Assembly: GCA_038373865.1 (NCBI GenBank) | Contig: JAXGGA010001023.1 | Span: 1 to 64,000 of the forward strand | DNA length: 64,000 bases | Reading direction: 5' to 3' | DNA from: Uloborus plumipes | Lineage: Eukaryota > Arthropoda > Arachnida > Araneae > Uloboridae | Part shown: positions 1 to 11,422 of the stretch, piece after piece | Numbering within the stretch: position 1 is the stretch's first letter | Layout of the letters: every line of letters starts with the position of its first letter | Program-made: the position numbers and the translations under genes | Notes under the pieces: generated by a model | The model's database searches: none | Told to the model about the DNA's origin: nothing | Seen by the model: the letters and a program-made list of their open reading frames with translations, nothing else

Positions 1-79
1 CCCAATGAATCCATTTAGCTTCTGAGTTTGCACGCATAGGATCAATATCTAACCTCTCTGGTTTAAGGAGCTGCTCCAT
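1..79 (-). CDS. Retroelement gag-like ORF, N-terminal fragment
   Basis: Reading leftwards from an ATG at 79-77, an open frame runs off the window edge and encodes about 26 residues beginning MEQLLKPERLDIDP and ending in a WIHW motif. The pattern of a short acidic/basic start followed by a tryptophan-containing stretch resembles the start of gag-like proteins of Ty3/gypsy-type retrotransposons in invertebrates. Family assignment is from memory of that pattern and rests on very few residues. It lies on the same strand as and downstream of the UQCRQ exon, so it may sit inside a UQCRQ intron. It could instead be an unrelated short frame. Confidence 0.4.
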   Translation of the reverse strand, partial: MEQLLKPERLDIDPMRANSEAKWIHW

Positions 80-593
80 ATTTCAAGTAGAGATTATTCA
101 CATTCAAGATAGTATATAGTTATTAAAATTGAACTAATTAATTACTTAGTGATAAAACAAGAACTTAGCTTTTAATAACTATAAACTGCAACTACATCTT
201 TCAACGATCGTAGTTTGAATAATAATTTAAATGAAAGTTTAGAGAGTTGCCAATTAGAAATATTAAAACAATTATTGCCAAATTACACAATGATAAAAAT
301 CACACAGAGGTTTCTTGATTGTTCCTACATGCATATGTAATTTCACTTTTCACTAATTAAAATTTTCAACTTTTCTAGTTGAATTTTGTACAAAGTCATA
401 CACCGTGGAATTGCCCACTTACGTTACGTGCTTTCACCTTACGCGAAAGTAAGGGACAAATTAAAATGTGTTATTGCAACAAACTATTTTCGCATAACTA
501 ACGCGTTGTAAATGTTAAAGGATAGAATATTGCAACAATTAATTTTTAACGAAATGAAATCAATGGAACATAAAGGAGTAAAAATGAACTTAC

Positions 594-747
594 GTGGTAC
601 GACATATAAAACCTGACTTCGGATTCGTCGAACTAAATTAGGAAGGCCCTTCGATATCATCCCAGCAAATATGTTCTGCTCATACGGAGAGAGGCGGTAC
701 TGGATGACGCCTCGAATCTTGGCCAATTCACCCCACTTTTTACCCAT
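594..747 (-). CDS. UQCRQ: Cytochrome b-c1 complex subunit 8, first coding exon (partial gene)
   Basis: UQCRQ (QCR8) is a small inner-membrane subunit of respiratory complex III that packs against cytochrome b. The exon starts at ATG 747-745 with MGKKWGELAKIRGVIQY, followed by an SPYEQ motif and a GLPN-RRIR segment ending VVP, all typical of the family's matrix-facing N terminus. The family is about 80 residues; 51 codons plus one base are here. A canonical donor (GTAAGT) begins at 593, where the frame otherwise runs on into meaningless sequence. The remaining exon, with the single membrane helix, is not visible in bases 1-593 and is probably outside the window. The gene is divergent from RpS14, with 827 bp between the two start codons. 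Confidence 0.88.
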
Positions 748-1574
748 CTTTTAAGTTCTGAAAAGTATAAAACATAATTAGTACAAGGGTCAACCTATTC
801 GACCGACATTTAACCAGCGATTATACAATGACCATAAGTAGCTTCATGCAACAGATATAAAGAAAAGAAAGAACAAAATGAAATGAACAACAGCAAAACG
901 TTACTTTTAAATCTTCAGTTTTCTTAAAAAAGTACTTTAAAGGGCAAGGACACCTTGAAGAGATTTTCTTCCGTATTGTTTACTTCGTACTTCGGCAAGG
1001 ATACTGTTGTTGCCAATCACAAGTCTTGAAATTGAATAAATTGGATTTTCTGCGTCAAGCGTGGTTTCATTGTAAAATATGATCGGAAAAACACAAAAAT
1101 GCAGGCATTTACAGTCTTGACAATTAGAGCATTTATTGAAATCTGCAATTGACAAAGAATATCATTAAAAATTTTTTTTGCTAATGTCGAAGAAGGATCG
1201 TCGCTGCAACTCAACTTGTTTGTTTTCCTTCCATTCTATCGTCCAAGTTTACAACGCGCGGCTTGTTACTAATCTTATTTAATCGTAAGTTATAAAATGT
1301 TATTTTCCTTTATTTTACATTGTGTTTTTTATTTTGAAATGTAAGTTACTGGATTGACTAGTTATTTACAAAATATCCTATCTCATCCAAAGTTGGTATG
1401 TAAATGTAGACACTCCTGTTTGCTGCAAGTGCTCGATAATAATAGATTTCTTTCTTTAATTTTGTTGCAATTTTCTAGAGTTTACTCTTGGTAGTTGTCG
1501 CGAGTTAAATTTTGTGTTAGTAACATTCAGTCTCATATTAAACGAAATATATCCCTAATTTGCAGAACTAAAGA
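748..1574. promoter_or_regulatory. Divergent UQCRQ / RpS14 intergenic region
   Basis: Two housekeeping genes face away from each other across this AT-rich gap, so both promoters must lie in it. On the RpS14 side, a pyrimidine-rich stretch around 1215-1245 is followed by a good donor (GTAAGT at 1285) and an acceptor (TTTGCAG ending 1565) nine bases before the RpS14 ATG. This suggests a short non-coding first exon of roughly 1225-1284. Ribosomal protein genes commonly start transcription at a C within such a pyrimidine tract (TOP motif). I see no clear TATA box. The exact start sites are inference. Confidence 0.5.
1285..1565 (+). other. RpS14: Probable 5'-UTR intron of RpS14
   Basis: A canonical donor GTAAGT at 1285 and a polypyrimidine-TTTGCAG acceptor ending at 1565 bracket 281 bp of AT-rich sequence just before the RpS14 start codon. 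Ribosomal protein genes in animals often have a tiny non-coding first exon followed by an intron like this. The boundaries are read from splice consensus only; no transcript evidence is available. Confidence 0.5.
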
Positions 1575-1723
1575 ATGGCACCGCGTAAAGGTAAGGTGAA
1601 GGAAGAACAACCAGTCGTTGCTCTCGGTCCACAAGCTTTGGAGGGCGAAAATGTTTTCGGAGTTGCTCACATCTATGCCAGCTTTAACGACACATTTGTT
1701 CATGTAACAGATTTGTCCGGAAG
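1575..1723 (+). CDS. RpS14: 40S ribosomal protein S14 (uS11), coding exon 1
   Basis: Encodes residues 1-49 plus two bases of the next codon: [11 protein letters not shown], then the [18 protein letters not shown] block that is nearly invariant in eukaryotic uS11. The protein sits on the platform of the small subunit, contacts 18S rRNA near the decoding side and is needed for 40S maturation. The donor is GTGCGT at 1724. The start follows a CAG acceptor by nine bases and has A at -3. Third codon positions are mostly A/T here (18 of 48 codons after the ATG end in G or C), unlike exon 2. The following intron is about 5.4 kb and is full of transposon debris. Confidence 0.97.
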
Positions 1724-2434
1724 GTGCGTAGAATTCATTTATTGTGCATAACTTTATCATTGTCCATAATTTTTTTTATACTGTGCAAAGTTGCTCGACA
1801 TCTGTTTACCACATACAGTAATGTATTCGGGGGGAGGGGGGTTCCACAAATTATACCATTGAAATTTTTATGTTGGGGATTTGTGGCCTCCCCCAATGTA
1901 TCAATCTTTTTCCACTCTAGATTGTGTGCAATTTGCTTTCAAGAAGCACAAACCGCTCATAAAAAACACGGGACTTTGTTAGAAATTTTTGAGTTTAAGG
2001 AAAAATATCAAATTTTTGAGTTTAATTGAAAAATATCAAATATTGATTTTTCTCATACAAAAGCTACCAAACATGAAAAAATTTGAAAAATCCGATTAAT
2101 GTAGCAGATGCAATGAGATGGCAATTTTTGAATCGTTGGCATGCGATTTTTTAGCTTTCTTTTAAACAATACTGCATCGTAAACTTAAATTTAAAGTATA
2201 TTATAATGCATATTTCAGTTATCCTCTCTAATTTTGCACAATTCCTAGTTAAATGCAAAGTATCAAAATTTTGCATCTTAAGTGAAACATGAGCTTTGTT
2301 GAAATCTGCCCCTCCTAGGGGGCAGTTTTCAACGGAAGGTGGGGTGCATTTCAACAGCAGAAGAGAACCTACAATTATCGTACAATTGGACAAAATAAGC
2401 TTTATTTACAAGCCTCAAAACATATAAATTAATA

Positions 2435-4287
2435 TGGGCAATTCTCAAAAGGTGGGAGCAAACACAGACCTAAACTTTAAAGCTTAAACACCAAATAGCT
2501 TTTATTTTAATTCACTCAAATATTTTTGTGTAAAATTATAGTTCTATATAGAGACAGGAATTGACATAAATTATTTTTAAGTGTTCTTTACACAGCTTTA
2601 AAAAATATTTTTTCATGCTTGAAGGGGCTATTTTGGACATCCAAAACGTTAACTGAGCAAATGTACCATCAAAAAATATTTTTTTTTTTAATTATTTCCA
2701 AATGTTTCAAAGAAAATTAAAGGTATGCATCATAAATTGAATAATTTTCTAAATCATTTTCCTCTAACAAAAAAATCAAGGAAGCATAATTTATTTTTTA
2801 AACGATTTTAGAAAAAAGAGTTGTTGGAAGTTTGATGGATGTCCAAATGTTACGATTTGAATAATACTTATTTTTGAAAACTAAATACATTGTGTATGTG
2901 CTTTTAATGTATTTTCTGACCTTAAAATCAATTATTGACTGTTAAAAAGTGTTTCCATTTGTTTTTATACAGTATCTTGGACAGAAAATATTTTTTATTA
3001 AACATACTTTTCAGATGTCAAAATTGTGTTACGATCTTAATGCTGATAATTCTTCCTGTTTATTCATTATTACTTATGCCTACTGTCTTTTAATCTTAAC
3101 AAAACAAGTTATCATGGTGTTAATTTCTAAAATTCATTGGTATTTAGCATTATTAATATGTTATATATTGAACATTAAGTTAAATAACAAAAGCAACGTA
3201 TTCGACTTACAATGGTGACGATCAGGGGATCGAATCAAAACAAAGACAGCGCTAAAAATCGCCAAGCGATGCGCCAGCTGGCGTTAGCGCCAGCATACAG
3301 TGTACGATAAAGAAGAAAGGTTACCAGCTAGGAACTCCTGTTTGGCGATTTTATCAATTGCGCACGATTTTATTAATTGCGCACGCTAAATGAAAATGAA
3401 AACAAAATCTCCCTTCTTATTCTTTTGTGAGTGTTCTTTTTTTCTCCTCTTCAAAAAAAAAATATCAATGATGTCCAAATGAAAATACCTACTATATAAC
3501 ACAAGAGAAATATTCATCTCAAAACTGATATAAATTTTTGAATTTCAATTAGTTTTTTATTTAAAAAAATATATTAATTCTGGATTTCTTTGGAGTAAAA
3601 AAAAAATCGTCTGCGATTTTTTGTGAACATATATATATGTTGAAAATTTTAATTCTATCTTGACTTTGAGAGAAGTAAGTCTTTGGAATACCCTGCTTTT
3701 GATTTCAATTTACTCAAATTATTTTTATGGAATATTTGATGTATTTAAATGTCTTTTGGGGTTACTAATTATTTGTAATACTTGATTGGAAAACTATTTA
3801 CTGCAAAATTAACAACATGCCCCCAAGAAGCCTTTTTATCTTTGATTAATTTCTTCAAAACCATTACAAAATTTTATTACCTGAAAAGCAGTGTAAAGAA
3901 CCTTAATTAATCCTTCTTAATAATAAATTTTAATAAATATTTATAATAAATAATTAAGTTTCATTGGAAAAGTTCAAAACTGGATTAACAGTCATTAAAA
4001 ATTGGAAAACTTACATTATGATGATGTTCAAAACCTGTGTCCTACTGAACAAGAATGTCCAAAACTTGTAACCTACTGAAAAAGGATGTCCAAAATCTGT
4101 AACCTACAGAATCTTGATTAAATTTGCTAATAATTCATCTTTACAAATACCAGCTGTCTTTTTATGGTTATATATTATGTTCTAGGTGCACATACTATGT
4201 AATAAAAACAAATTTGATGTCAAATGAGAAAATTTTTTTAATTGCTTAAAATTAACTTTTTTGTTCCCACCTTTTGAGAATCACCCA
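2435..4287. mobile_element. Non-autonomous TA-target element, ~1.85 kb
   Basis: Imperfect inverted termini of about 30 bp (left TGGGCAATTCTCAAAAGGTG, right the complement of the same with a few changes) face each other and are each flanked by TA (2433-2434 and 4288-4289), the Tc1/mariner-type signature. The interior has no usable ORF. The word TGTCCAAA recurs near both ends (around 2640, 2840, 3473, 4050, 4090). Its insertion cuts off the 3' side of the pogo transposase remnant, so it is younger than that element. Confidence 0.6.
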
Positions 4288-4309
4288 TATACAGGTTAAC
4301 ATATCACGC

Positions 4310-5440
4310 TCTATTGTTGAATCTCCACAAAGAGAGGTCCAATTATGTAGCTACTTTTAAGTGAATTTACAAAACTTAAACTCCCAGGTGGTGTCCCGAA
4401 TAAGTCATGGAATTTGCCCTCGGGAAAATAAATTTTTGGGGGGTTCTGTATTTCCTAAAGCATTTATTATCATGCACATAGTTATCATGCTTCCGCGCAG
4501 GGGTGATTGTGTCCGGTATTTTACCGGATTTCCGGTATTTTCATGATCAAATCTGGTATTTTCATGTTTGAAAATACTGGAAATAAAATAGTTTTAATTA
4601 TGCTTTTGTCTTTCAACCTTCGGTATTTTTTTTATTTTTCGAAATTTTTGGTGATTTTTTGATAATTACTAATAATATTCATCAAACAAAAATGTTAAGA
4701 TGCCATTCTATTTTTTTTTTTTTGACTAAAAACTATTTGAAGCTATTCGAATGTAAGAAATGTGTTTAGTTTTGTTTATCAAAGGCAATTTATTATTAAA
4801 TGTGTATAATTATAATATGAGTTGTGCTTAAATAATAGGGGCCTTGGTTTTTTAAAAAAGGTACCCCCTCCCCACACACACACAGACACACTTTCTCTCC
4901 AAAACTGTCAGGTATTTTTTCATGAATTCACAATCACCCCTGCTTCCACGTTCCCCCGAAACAGCCTGTCCTACCTGACGAGCTCCTAGCTTAGCAACAA
5001 CATCAGGAGCTTGAACGACTGTTGATACCCCAGTTTCATCCAAGTTGTAAATTTGTTCCGCTGTAAAAGAATACTTATCGGGAGCTCGCTCGAACTTGTC
5101 GAAGAATTCCGTCACATTTCCATTGTTAAATGCTCTCGCTAGGCTGGTGTTTTCTGGCTTTCGTAATGTGAGCTGCAGGTGACGCTTCACGAAACCCTTC
5201 ACCCAGTCAATTCCAGAAGTTTTATTCTTGTCCCAGCTACTTGGAACTTTTAAATCCAAACATTTTGTATGGTCAAATGCTAGTTGGCGAATTTGTGTAT
5301 ATGTTAGACCAAAATTCAAAACTGAACATTTAATGATGTATCCAGAAAGAAGGTTTTCTTGCTCTACATCAGAAACTTGATTGCTGGTGTGCTTGGAACT
5401 GTAGCATTTTGTGTTTGTTTCACAAGTTCCAGTTTCATCA
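4310..5440 (-). pseudogene. pogo-like transposase remnant, interrupted by a MITE
   Basis: Reading leftwards from about 5440, the frame contains LTYTQIRQLAF, then a CENP-B-type DNA-binding segment (SGIDWVKGF, LRKPENTSLARA) and YNLDETGVSTVVQAP with the first catalytic Asp of the DDE_1 domain, up to VSGERGS. The frame is then broken by the 445-bp insertion at 4498-4942. Beyond it, it resumes exactly in register with MITMCMIINALGN, then decays: an in-frame TGA and a frameshift precede the recognisable FVNSLKSS segment. The second half of the catalytic domain is absent, so this cannot be active. Pogo-family transposases cut and paste into TA sites. Confidence 0.8.
4498..4942. mobile_element. hAT-like MITE inserted in the pogo transposase
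   Basis: It begins CAGGGGTGATTGTG and ends in the complement CAATCACCCCTG. The flanks are CTTCCGCG (4490-4497) and CTTCCACG (4943-4950), an 8-bp target duplication with one change, typical of hAT transposons. Removing the element and one duplication copy restores the transposase frame, confirming the boundaries. Inside there are several inverted words around 'CCGGTATTTT'. Relatives lie at 26687-27117 (full length) and 19258-19471 (one end only). Confidence 0.82.
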
Positions 5441-7101
5441 ACTGTTTAATTGGAAGCCTTTTTTTTTTTTCCAATCTGTAAAATAATGTTGCAAGTCCAT
5501 GCCAAATAAGCTTGTGGCTACTCTAAGAGAAGTGCCATTTCGAACCGCTTCCATTGCGTTCTATATATCTTTTAATCTGTGTTAAAGTTAGACTTTATTT
5601 CAATTCAAGAACAAAAATGTTCAGTAATGGTAAAACTTTTGTACTAAAAAGATTGTTATGTTTTTAATTGTTCGTAGATTGTATTATTTTAAACAATCAT
5701 GAAACTGATTGGATTTGTATTTTAAGCTTATGAAAAAATAGTTACAAAATGCTTTATTGAATAAATTAATACATGTTTTGAGGATGCAGAATAGTATATC
5801 GCAAAAGTGGAGCATTTGAAGCATAAAAACCCTGATTAATGAGCTTACTACAAACTGTTTTGGTTTAGGCTTCATGTAGTTATAAACTTTAATTATTTTA
5901 ACACTTTTAAATGTGACTTAGATATTAGTGCCAAAAGTTACAAGCCAATTTTCATAATTTCTTGAGTAAAAAATATGAAGAGGGCACCTTTCAACACTGT
6001 TGAAATGTGCCCCCTAAGCAGTGTTGAAACCTGCCCCTAGTGCAAACATTTTGGTTAAAATATAGTCAAAACAATCTTCAAAAAAGACTTGTGACTTATT
6101 GATACTATATTTAGAAGCAGAATTATGTAAACTAGTTGGTGAATAAATATCACTTACCTGATCAAGAGATTATTTCTTGATAAACTGTTTTGAAATCAAA
6201 ACTTCCTTTTCACTTTTGGGGTGCTAGAACTTGCTTCACTGAATAATTCAACTGCTATAAAGAGAAATGGCTGAAAACTTAATGTCAACAGTTAAGCATA
6301 CAAAAACCGAACTGCAAGACCTATTGACCAAACATTGTTGTGTATTTAGAGCTGTTGAAATGTACCCCCCTTCCCCTAAAATGCAAACAGGTTTGAGGGA
6401 CGAAGAAAAGAAATAAGTAATTTTTTTTATTAATTAGCTCATTTGAACATGGCAAATTACTAAAAATCATTGATTGTTTCTTTTTTATTCTTTGTATTTT
6501 TATGAATCTGATTTCTAATTTTGTCCACTGATTTTAACTGTATTTTACCCTGTTTCTTTCTTCCTTTTTTTAAAAATTTATTATAATGTTTATCTTAAAT
6601 CTTAATGTAAATCCATTTTTTCTTTTACGTGTTTCATGCGTTCATTATTAAAATCTCTCTGCGTCTGCCATCGGAATGTAATCGCATTCATAATGTTAAC
6701 CATTCTCTACTACTCTAATGTTGACGATCATTTCATTTTCTATTTCTGTTTAAATCATCGAATTGAACAGTTAAATGAAATTCTGCTCTAATAAAGAGGC
6801 AAAAAGTTATTTTGGCCTCAGTTAGCTTATGATTTTTATTTCAATAACGATGCCGCCGTGCCGGGCACGAACGTCTTGCCCGTCCTCTTCGACGGAACGG
6901 AGTCGTTGCCACCGGGTGGCTCTCGCCGTGACGTATTCAACCCGAATTCAAAATCATGTGGTCATGCGAGAAGGGAATATATTTTTAAAGACACATTCCG
7001 TAGAAGTTTCATCTGAGTCGACGACACGGCGGTGCAGAGAGTCTCCTCCGAGTCGGAGGAGGTTCTCCTTTCCGATCGCTCAGGTCCCTTTTCCGTTGCA
7101 G

Positions 7102-7263
7102 GGAGACGATCGCCCGGGTGACGGGGGGCATGAAGGTGAAGGCGGACCGAGACGAGGCCTCCCCCTACGCGGCCATGCTGGCCGCCCAGGACGTGGCGGA
7201 GAAGTGCAAGCTGGTGGGCATCACGGCCCTGCACATCAAGCTCAGGGCCACGGGCGGCACCAG
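7102..7263 (+). CDS. RpS14: 40S ribosomal protein S14 (uS11), coding exon 2
   Basis: After the acceptor GTTGCAG the frame continues from exon 1 with [35 protein letters not shown] and [14 protein letters not shown], the core of the uS11 fold. Acceptor phase and the donor (GTGAGT at 7264) keep the frame exactly. The exon is strikingly GC-rich: 52 of the 53 complete codons end in G or C, against 18 of 48 in exon 1, although the flanking introns are AT-rich. The protein sequence is fully conserved in pattern, so this is a base-composition effect and the exon itself looks functional. Confidence 0.97.
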
Positions 7264-7461
7264 GTGAGTGGCTCCTTTCTCATGTCGCGCCCGTCTGCGG
7301 GTGATTCGTGTTTTCGCATTTCGATTTAAAAGCTCGGGAATTTGACGGAGGGTCGTCTTCTAGCATTCGCGTTATTTTGCGCTTTGTATGAACTGTTTGT
7401 TTTCTTTTTACTCTACACTTTCATGCTGTATGCAGGAAGTTGCATTTATTTAATAATAACC

Positions 7462-7504
7462 AGGATAGTTTTATTATGATATGATATCGTAATAAAACTA
7501 TCCT
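7462..7504. repeat. Perfect 15-bp inverted repeat (hairpin) in RpS14 intron
   Basis: AGGATAGTTTTATTA is followed by a 13-base spacer and its exact complement. It could form a stem of 15 bp in DNA or in the pre-mRNA. It may be the collapsed core of a small MITE; no target duplication is evident. Confidence 0.6.
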
Positions 7505-7613
7505 ATTTTCTTGGTCAATTGAAACTTTAAAAGCTTGTATTAAAAAATATATTTTTTCTTTGATTCGTCGGCAAAGTGGCCCGATGAGTCTCGTTGATTC
7601 CTGATAGAAACTG

Positions 7614-7695
7614 GGGGTGCTTCATGATGAATAATTATTGAATGATGTTACTGGTGATTACGAATCATTCGAACCTCTGTCTGAATGGCACCCTC
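7614..7695 (+). repeat. Dispersed repeat fragment, copy 1 of 2 in RpS14 introns
   Basis: About 80 bp containing GGTGCTTCATGATGAATAA and GAATCATTCGAACCTCTGTC is repeated with a few changes at 10947-11030 in the next intron. Both are in the same orientation and no coding frame is shared. It is presumably a fragment of a transposon family I cannot name. Confidence 0.6.
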
Positions 7696-8479
7696 CGATG
7701 CTTCTGAATTCATTCCCGATTCTCTGACTATGATTTTGTTCCCGGGATCTATGGAAATAAATGCCTTAAATTTTAAAATCTGCAGATCCTTAAAGCATTT
7801 GCAGCCACCCAGAAAACTCGGGAACTGACATATAAGTTAAGCTCTCACTTCTTGAAAATGAACATTTTGCTGCATTTTTGAAAATAATCATTGATTTTGA
7901 ATTTATCTTTTATCTTGAATTGATATGAAAAAAATTTTCTGCAGCAACCATACTACATCATTTTTTTTTAAAGATATTATCTTTTAAAAGAAAGGATGTA
8001 ATATAGTTGCAGCAGGTGGTTGTGCATCGTTGCTCATTGTGAGCAACAATTGCAATTAACACTTTTTTTGTCATTTGCAGGAGTGGTAGTTCTCAGGGGC
8101 TACCCCTGATTTCAGGGTTTTTCAAATAACTTAGGGAGTGCAAAAGGGTTAGGTTATTTTTGTATGTATACGAGATATCTTCCAGGATTTGTTTTCCGTG
8201 AACTATGTATAAGTACTTTTGCGTGATTAAAATTTCAATATTGAGATAGTTTCTTTTCACATTCTTGAGAATGGAACTTCTGATCTTCCTAAAAAAGTAA
8301 AATGTGTACAGTTGTTGTTTTATGTCCATTCCATTAGCATTTGCAAATATCGTGTGCGTCCCCCCCCCCCCCCCCCCAAAACCCACCCCGAGTTCAACCC
8401 CGTTCCTCTCTCTGACCCCGGGGATCCCTCTCCTCCTTCGCACCAGGCTAAACCAACCCGTACGACCAGGAGCGAGAAG

Positions 8480-8608
8480 TCGATCAGAATTCTACGCTGG
8501 GGGTGCCGAACACAGCACTGTTTATTTCACATTCAGACTGTCGGGCGCAGTATAGCCTGCTAAGGCTCTTGCGCCATAAAACCCAATCAAACCAACCAAC
8601 CATTCAGA
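8480..8608 (+). mobile_element. 3' end of a LINE or SINE with AACC-type tail
   Basis: The segment GCCTGCTAAGGCTCTTGCGCC followed by ATAAAACCCAATCAAACCAACC has the look of the 3' terminus shared by some invertebrate LINEs and their SINE partners, ending in short AAC-rich tandem repeats. The 5' part upstream is unclear; a run of 17 C at 8361-8377 precedes it. It is inserted in RpS14 coding intron 2. The family call is from memory of the tail pattern. Confidence 0.45.
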
Positions 8609-8609
8609 A

Positions 8610-10940
8610 TGTGAGTATTTACTTCTTTAGTGCACATTTTAAAGAGTTAGGGTCCACGTTTTCGAATTTTTGCCTAAGAATTATATGGGAAGTTTTTTTA
8701 AGGGATTCTTACCTGCTTATACGTCGACCCCTCAACTTCGTTTTTTCCATACCATACTTCATTTTTGGATGGGTCCTTCATCATTTTTGGAAGATAAATT
8801 ATTCAAGTTATGTGTGAAATTATCCTGATTTCATTCCGCTATAATAGGGTCGGATAACATCTGACGTTTTGATTGGTTTTTATTGTGATTCTGCTCTTTG
8901 GACCCAACTCATTTTGTGTTTAACAGTATCTTTAACTTTTTTTTTTAAGAAATTCACTAAATGTTCTATAAAATGCACTAAACGAGGTAAAGAATTTTTA
9001 TGTGTTATTCAAATTTACTGTGTTTCGTTTCCTGCCCTTAATGTATAAATTTTTCTTTTTTTTTTCCACAAACTGCCAAAACGTTCAGTCATCAAAATTG
9101 CCGCTTTTTACAAATTTTGTACTAAAATCTTCTACTTAAATGTTTTATAATAGTAAAATACCAGGAAGGAAGTGTCATGGTCTATGTGTGCTACCTTTTT
9201 GCATCTATTGCAGGATTTAAATGTTAAGCTTTCGGATAATTTCTTAGCAGTCTACAAAGCGATAGTTAATACTGTTTCGTGTTATTTTTCATCCAAACTT
9301 TTTATGCCTCCGTTAGTCTTTAAAGGTTTTGGCAAAATTTGTGATAACTGGCGGTTTCTTTCAGTTCGCTTCAGATGAGACGATGGACGATAATTTTAAT
9401 TTAGTATGTCATTCTTAGCATTTACTTAGTGGGATTATTGTAGTTTTAGTAGGCAAAAGTATAATCAAAATTGAGGTTTAATTTTAAAAAATCATATAAT
9501 TAGAAGAAGGGTGATTGCTTTTAAGCTACTGCATATTTGGCCTCTAAATGTTCTTTTTGGTCTGAGCAATTACAATGCTTAAGATTTAAAACGAACATAA
9601 AGCATAAGTAATTTGTTCTTAGGATTTACTTTGAAAAGAAAAAATGTATATGAAATTTGAAACAAGGTCTTTTTTTTTAATATTTTACTTTTACATTATC
9701 AAATAAGGAATCATAAATTTCCTTACCATGTATTTTGAAGTGAGATTATTGGTGTTAAATAATTAATTCATATTATTTTTCTTCAACTTGAAATTGAACT
9801 AAGAATGAACTGCTGGCACGCGAACCATCTTTTCCAGGATTTTTTTTTTTCCCACTGCAATTGGGCAAGGAATCTACTCAATAGAAATCATATTGAAAAA
9901 CAACAAAAACAATGCAAATGTCGATCAACCCTTTTCTATTCATTAAAGAACGACATTGGAATGTTAGTGAATTAATACATTATGTTACATTGGTCAACTT
10001 TGAATTTGAAATACTTAATTATAAAGTTTTTTGTTCATTATATATCATCGTTTAAAATCTCTAATTCAAAGCTTTGACCAGATCTCTTTTTTCTTTCCAT
10101 GAGGTTGGCAGGTCTGTGTTAGCATAATAGTTCAATGCAAGTCTCTATATGGCTCTATTTATACTGTTGTTCTAGTATTAAACTATAAGTAATGTTAATA
10201 ATCGAAATAATTTCATAAGGTGGTTGACTCTCATCAAATAAAGTTGATTTTTCTACGTCAGAATGTTTCTTCTTTTTTCATATTTTCGTTACAAAAAAAA
10301 TTGAAGCATTAACATTATTCCCAATCTATTTAAGAGCTTTATTCGAGAATTACAGAAAAAAAATTCAATTATTAAGAAAATGATTAATTATTAATAAAGT
10401 TAATGTTCTCATTTTGGTCTCAGTTAGTTGTATTATGTACAAAAGGACATTACTTTTAGTATGCTTTTAAAATCCAGTCAGTTTTCCTAATTTTTGCTCT
10501 TTTTTTTTCCTGTTTTTGCCACTGTTCCTGCAAAAATACCGTTTTGCCATTAAAATGCCCAACCCTAATGTGAATGCCAAACCCAGATAATATAGACGAA
10601 CTCGCGAACGCTGTTCGCAGAAAACTTTCGAAGTTTGCAGAAAATTTTTGCATTTTGTTAAAAAAGTTATAAATTTAGAAAGTTTTCTATCTGAAATATG
10701 TCTTGATTTTGTTCATTGTGGGGCAGTAGCTTGTTACATACGAAACTGACACATTCATTAATCATGACGGATTGACAACCAACCTCATGGTAGAACCTGC
10801 ACTTCATACAACTTGATATTTTTGTTGTTGGTAGCACTTTAGGATTCAGAAGCCCACTTTTTTTTGCAGAAAATTTTAAAGAAATTATTTAAGTTTGCAG
10901 ACAGTTTTACATTTTATCTAAGTCTGGTGAATGCTTTGAG
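8610..10940. other. RpS14 coding intron 2, unassigned AT-rich sequence
   Basis: About 2.3 kb of AT-rich intron without an ORF, RNA gene or clear inverted termini that I can support. Short open frames here do not resemble known proteins. Confidence 0.5.
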
Positions 10941-10946
10941 TCTCTG

Positions 10947-11030
10947 GAGGTGCTTCATGATGAATAACTTGAATGATGTCACAGGTGATTACAAATCATT
11001 CGAACCTCTGTCTGAAAGACCTTCCGAGAC
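10947..11030 (+). repeat. Dispersed repeat fragment, copy 2 of 2
   Basis: Second copy of the 7614-7695 repeat, starting GGAGGTGCTTCATGATGAAT and sharing the CATTCGAACCTCTGTCTGAA stretch. It differs by a short indel after GAATAA. It lies about 315 bp upstream of RpS14 coding exon 3. Confidence 0.6.
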
Positions 11031-11345
11031 TAACTACCAGTTTTAGAATTATTGCCCTTATACATACAGTGCAACTTCAATCGGGGCTGGCACATGTTTG
11101 CCGAAGGTCTATAAAAATGGTAAAAATAGTTGACTTTATTTACAATAGTGTTACTTATTATTTTTAATTCCTGACAAAAATTCTTTGAACATCTCAGAAA
11201 ACGGCTTATTTGGTACATATGAATGTATAATGAGGAGGGGAGTGGACACAACAGGACAATGTTTCAAAGTATAACTTTCCTCCCACCGACACATTTGAAG
11301 CTTTTTTTGTTGCACGGAGGTTGAGAGATTTTGTTTGTTTTCCAG

Positions 11346-11422
11346 GACGAAGACTCCGGGGCCGGGCGCCCAGTCTGCTCTGAGGGCGTTGGCCCGCAGT
11401 GGGATGAAGATCGGCCGAATAG
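11346..11422 (+). CDS. RpS14: 40S ribosomal protein S14 (uS11), coding exon 3
   Basis: Encodes [25 protein letters not shown], the conserved segment that includes the PGPGAQ loop contacting rRNA. The acceptor is TTCCAG ending 11345 and the donor GTAACG begins at 11423; both junctions are in phase (2 then 1). Codons ending in G or C are intermediate, 19 of 25. The preceding intron is about 4.1 kb. Confidence 0.96.

Larger units (their letters stand above)
2341..6368. mobile_element. Decayed pogo-like element in RpS14 intron (outer shell)
   Basis: An 18-bp inverted pair with one mismatch lies at 2341-2358 (GGGGTGCATTTCAACAGC) and 6351-6368. Further copies of the same GTTGAAA-TGCCCC word occur just inside each end (2299-2333 and 5990-6042), like the subterminal repeats of autonomous DNA transposons. 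A pogo-type transposase remnant (4310-5440, minus) lies between them. The exact termini and a target duplication are not clear, so the boundaries are approximate. Two younger insertions (2435-4287 and 4498-4942) break it up. Confidence 0.45.

Noticed and set aside
6829..7329. 166-codon plus-strand frame overlapping RpS14 exon 2
   Set aside because: It is a different frame from the conserved ribosomal protein and is open because of the high GC content; no homology seen.
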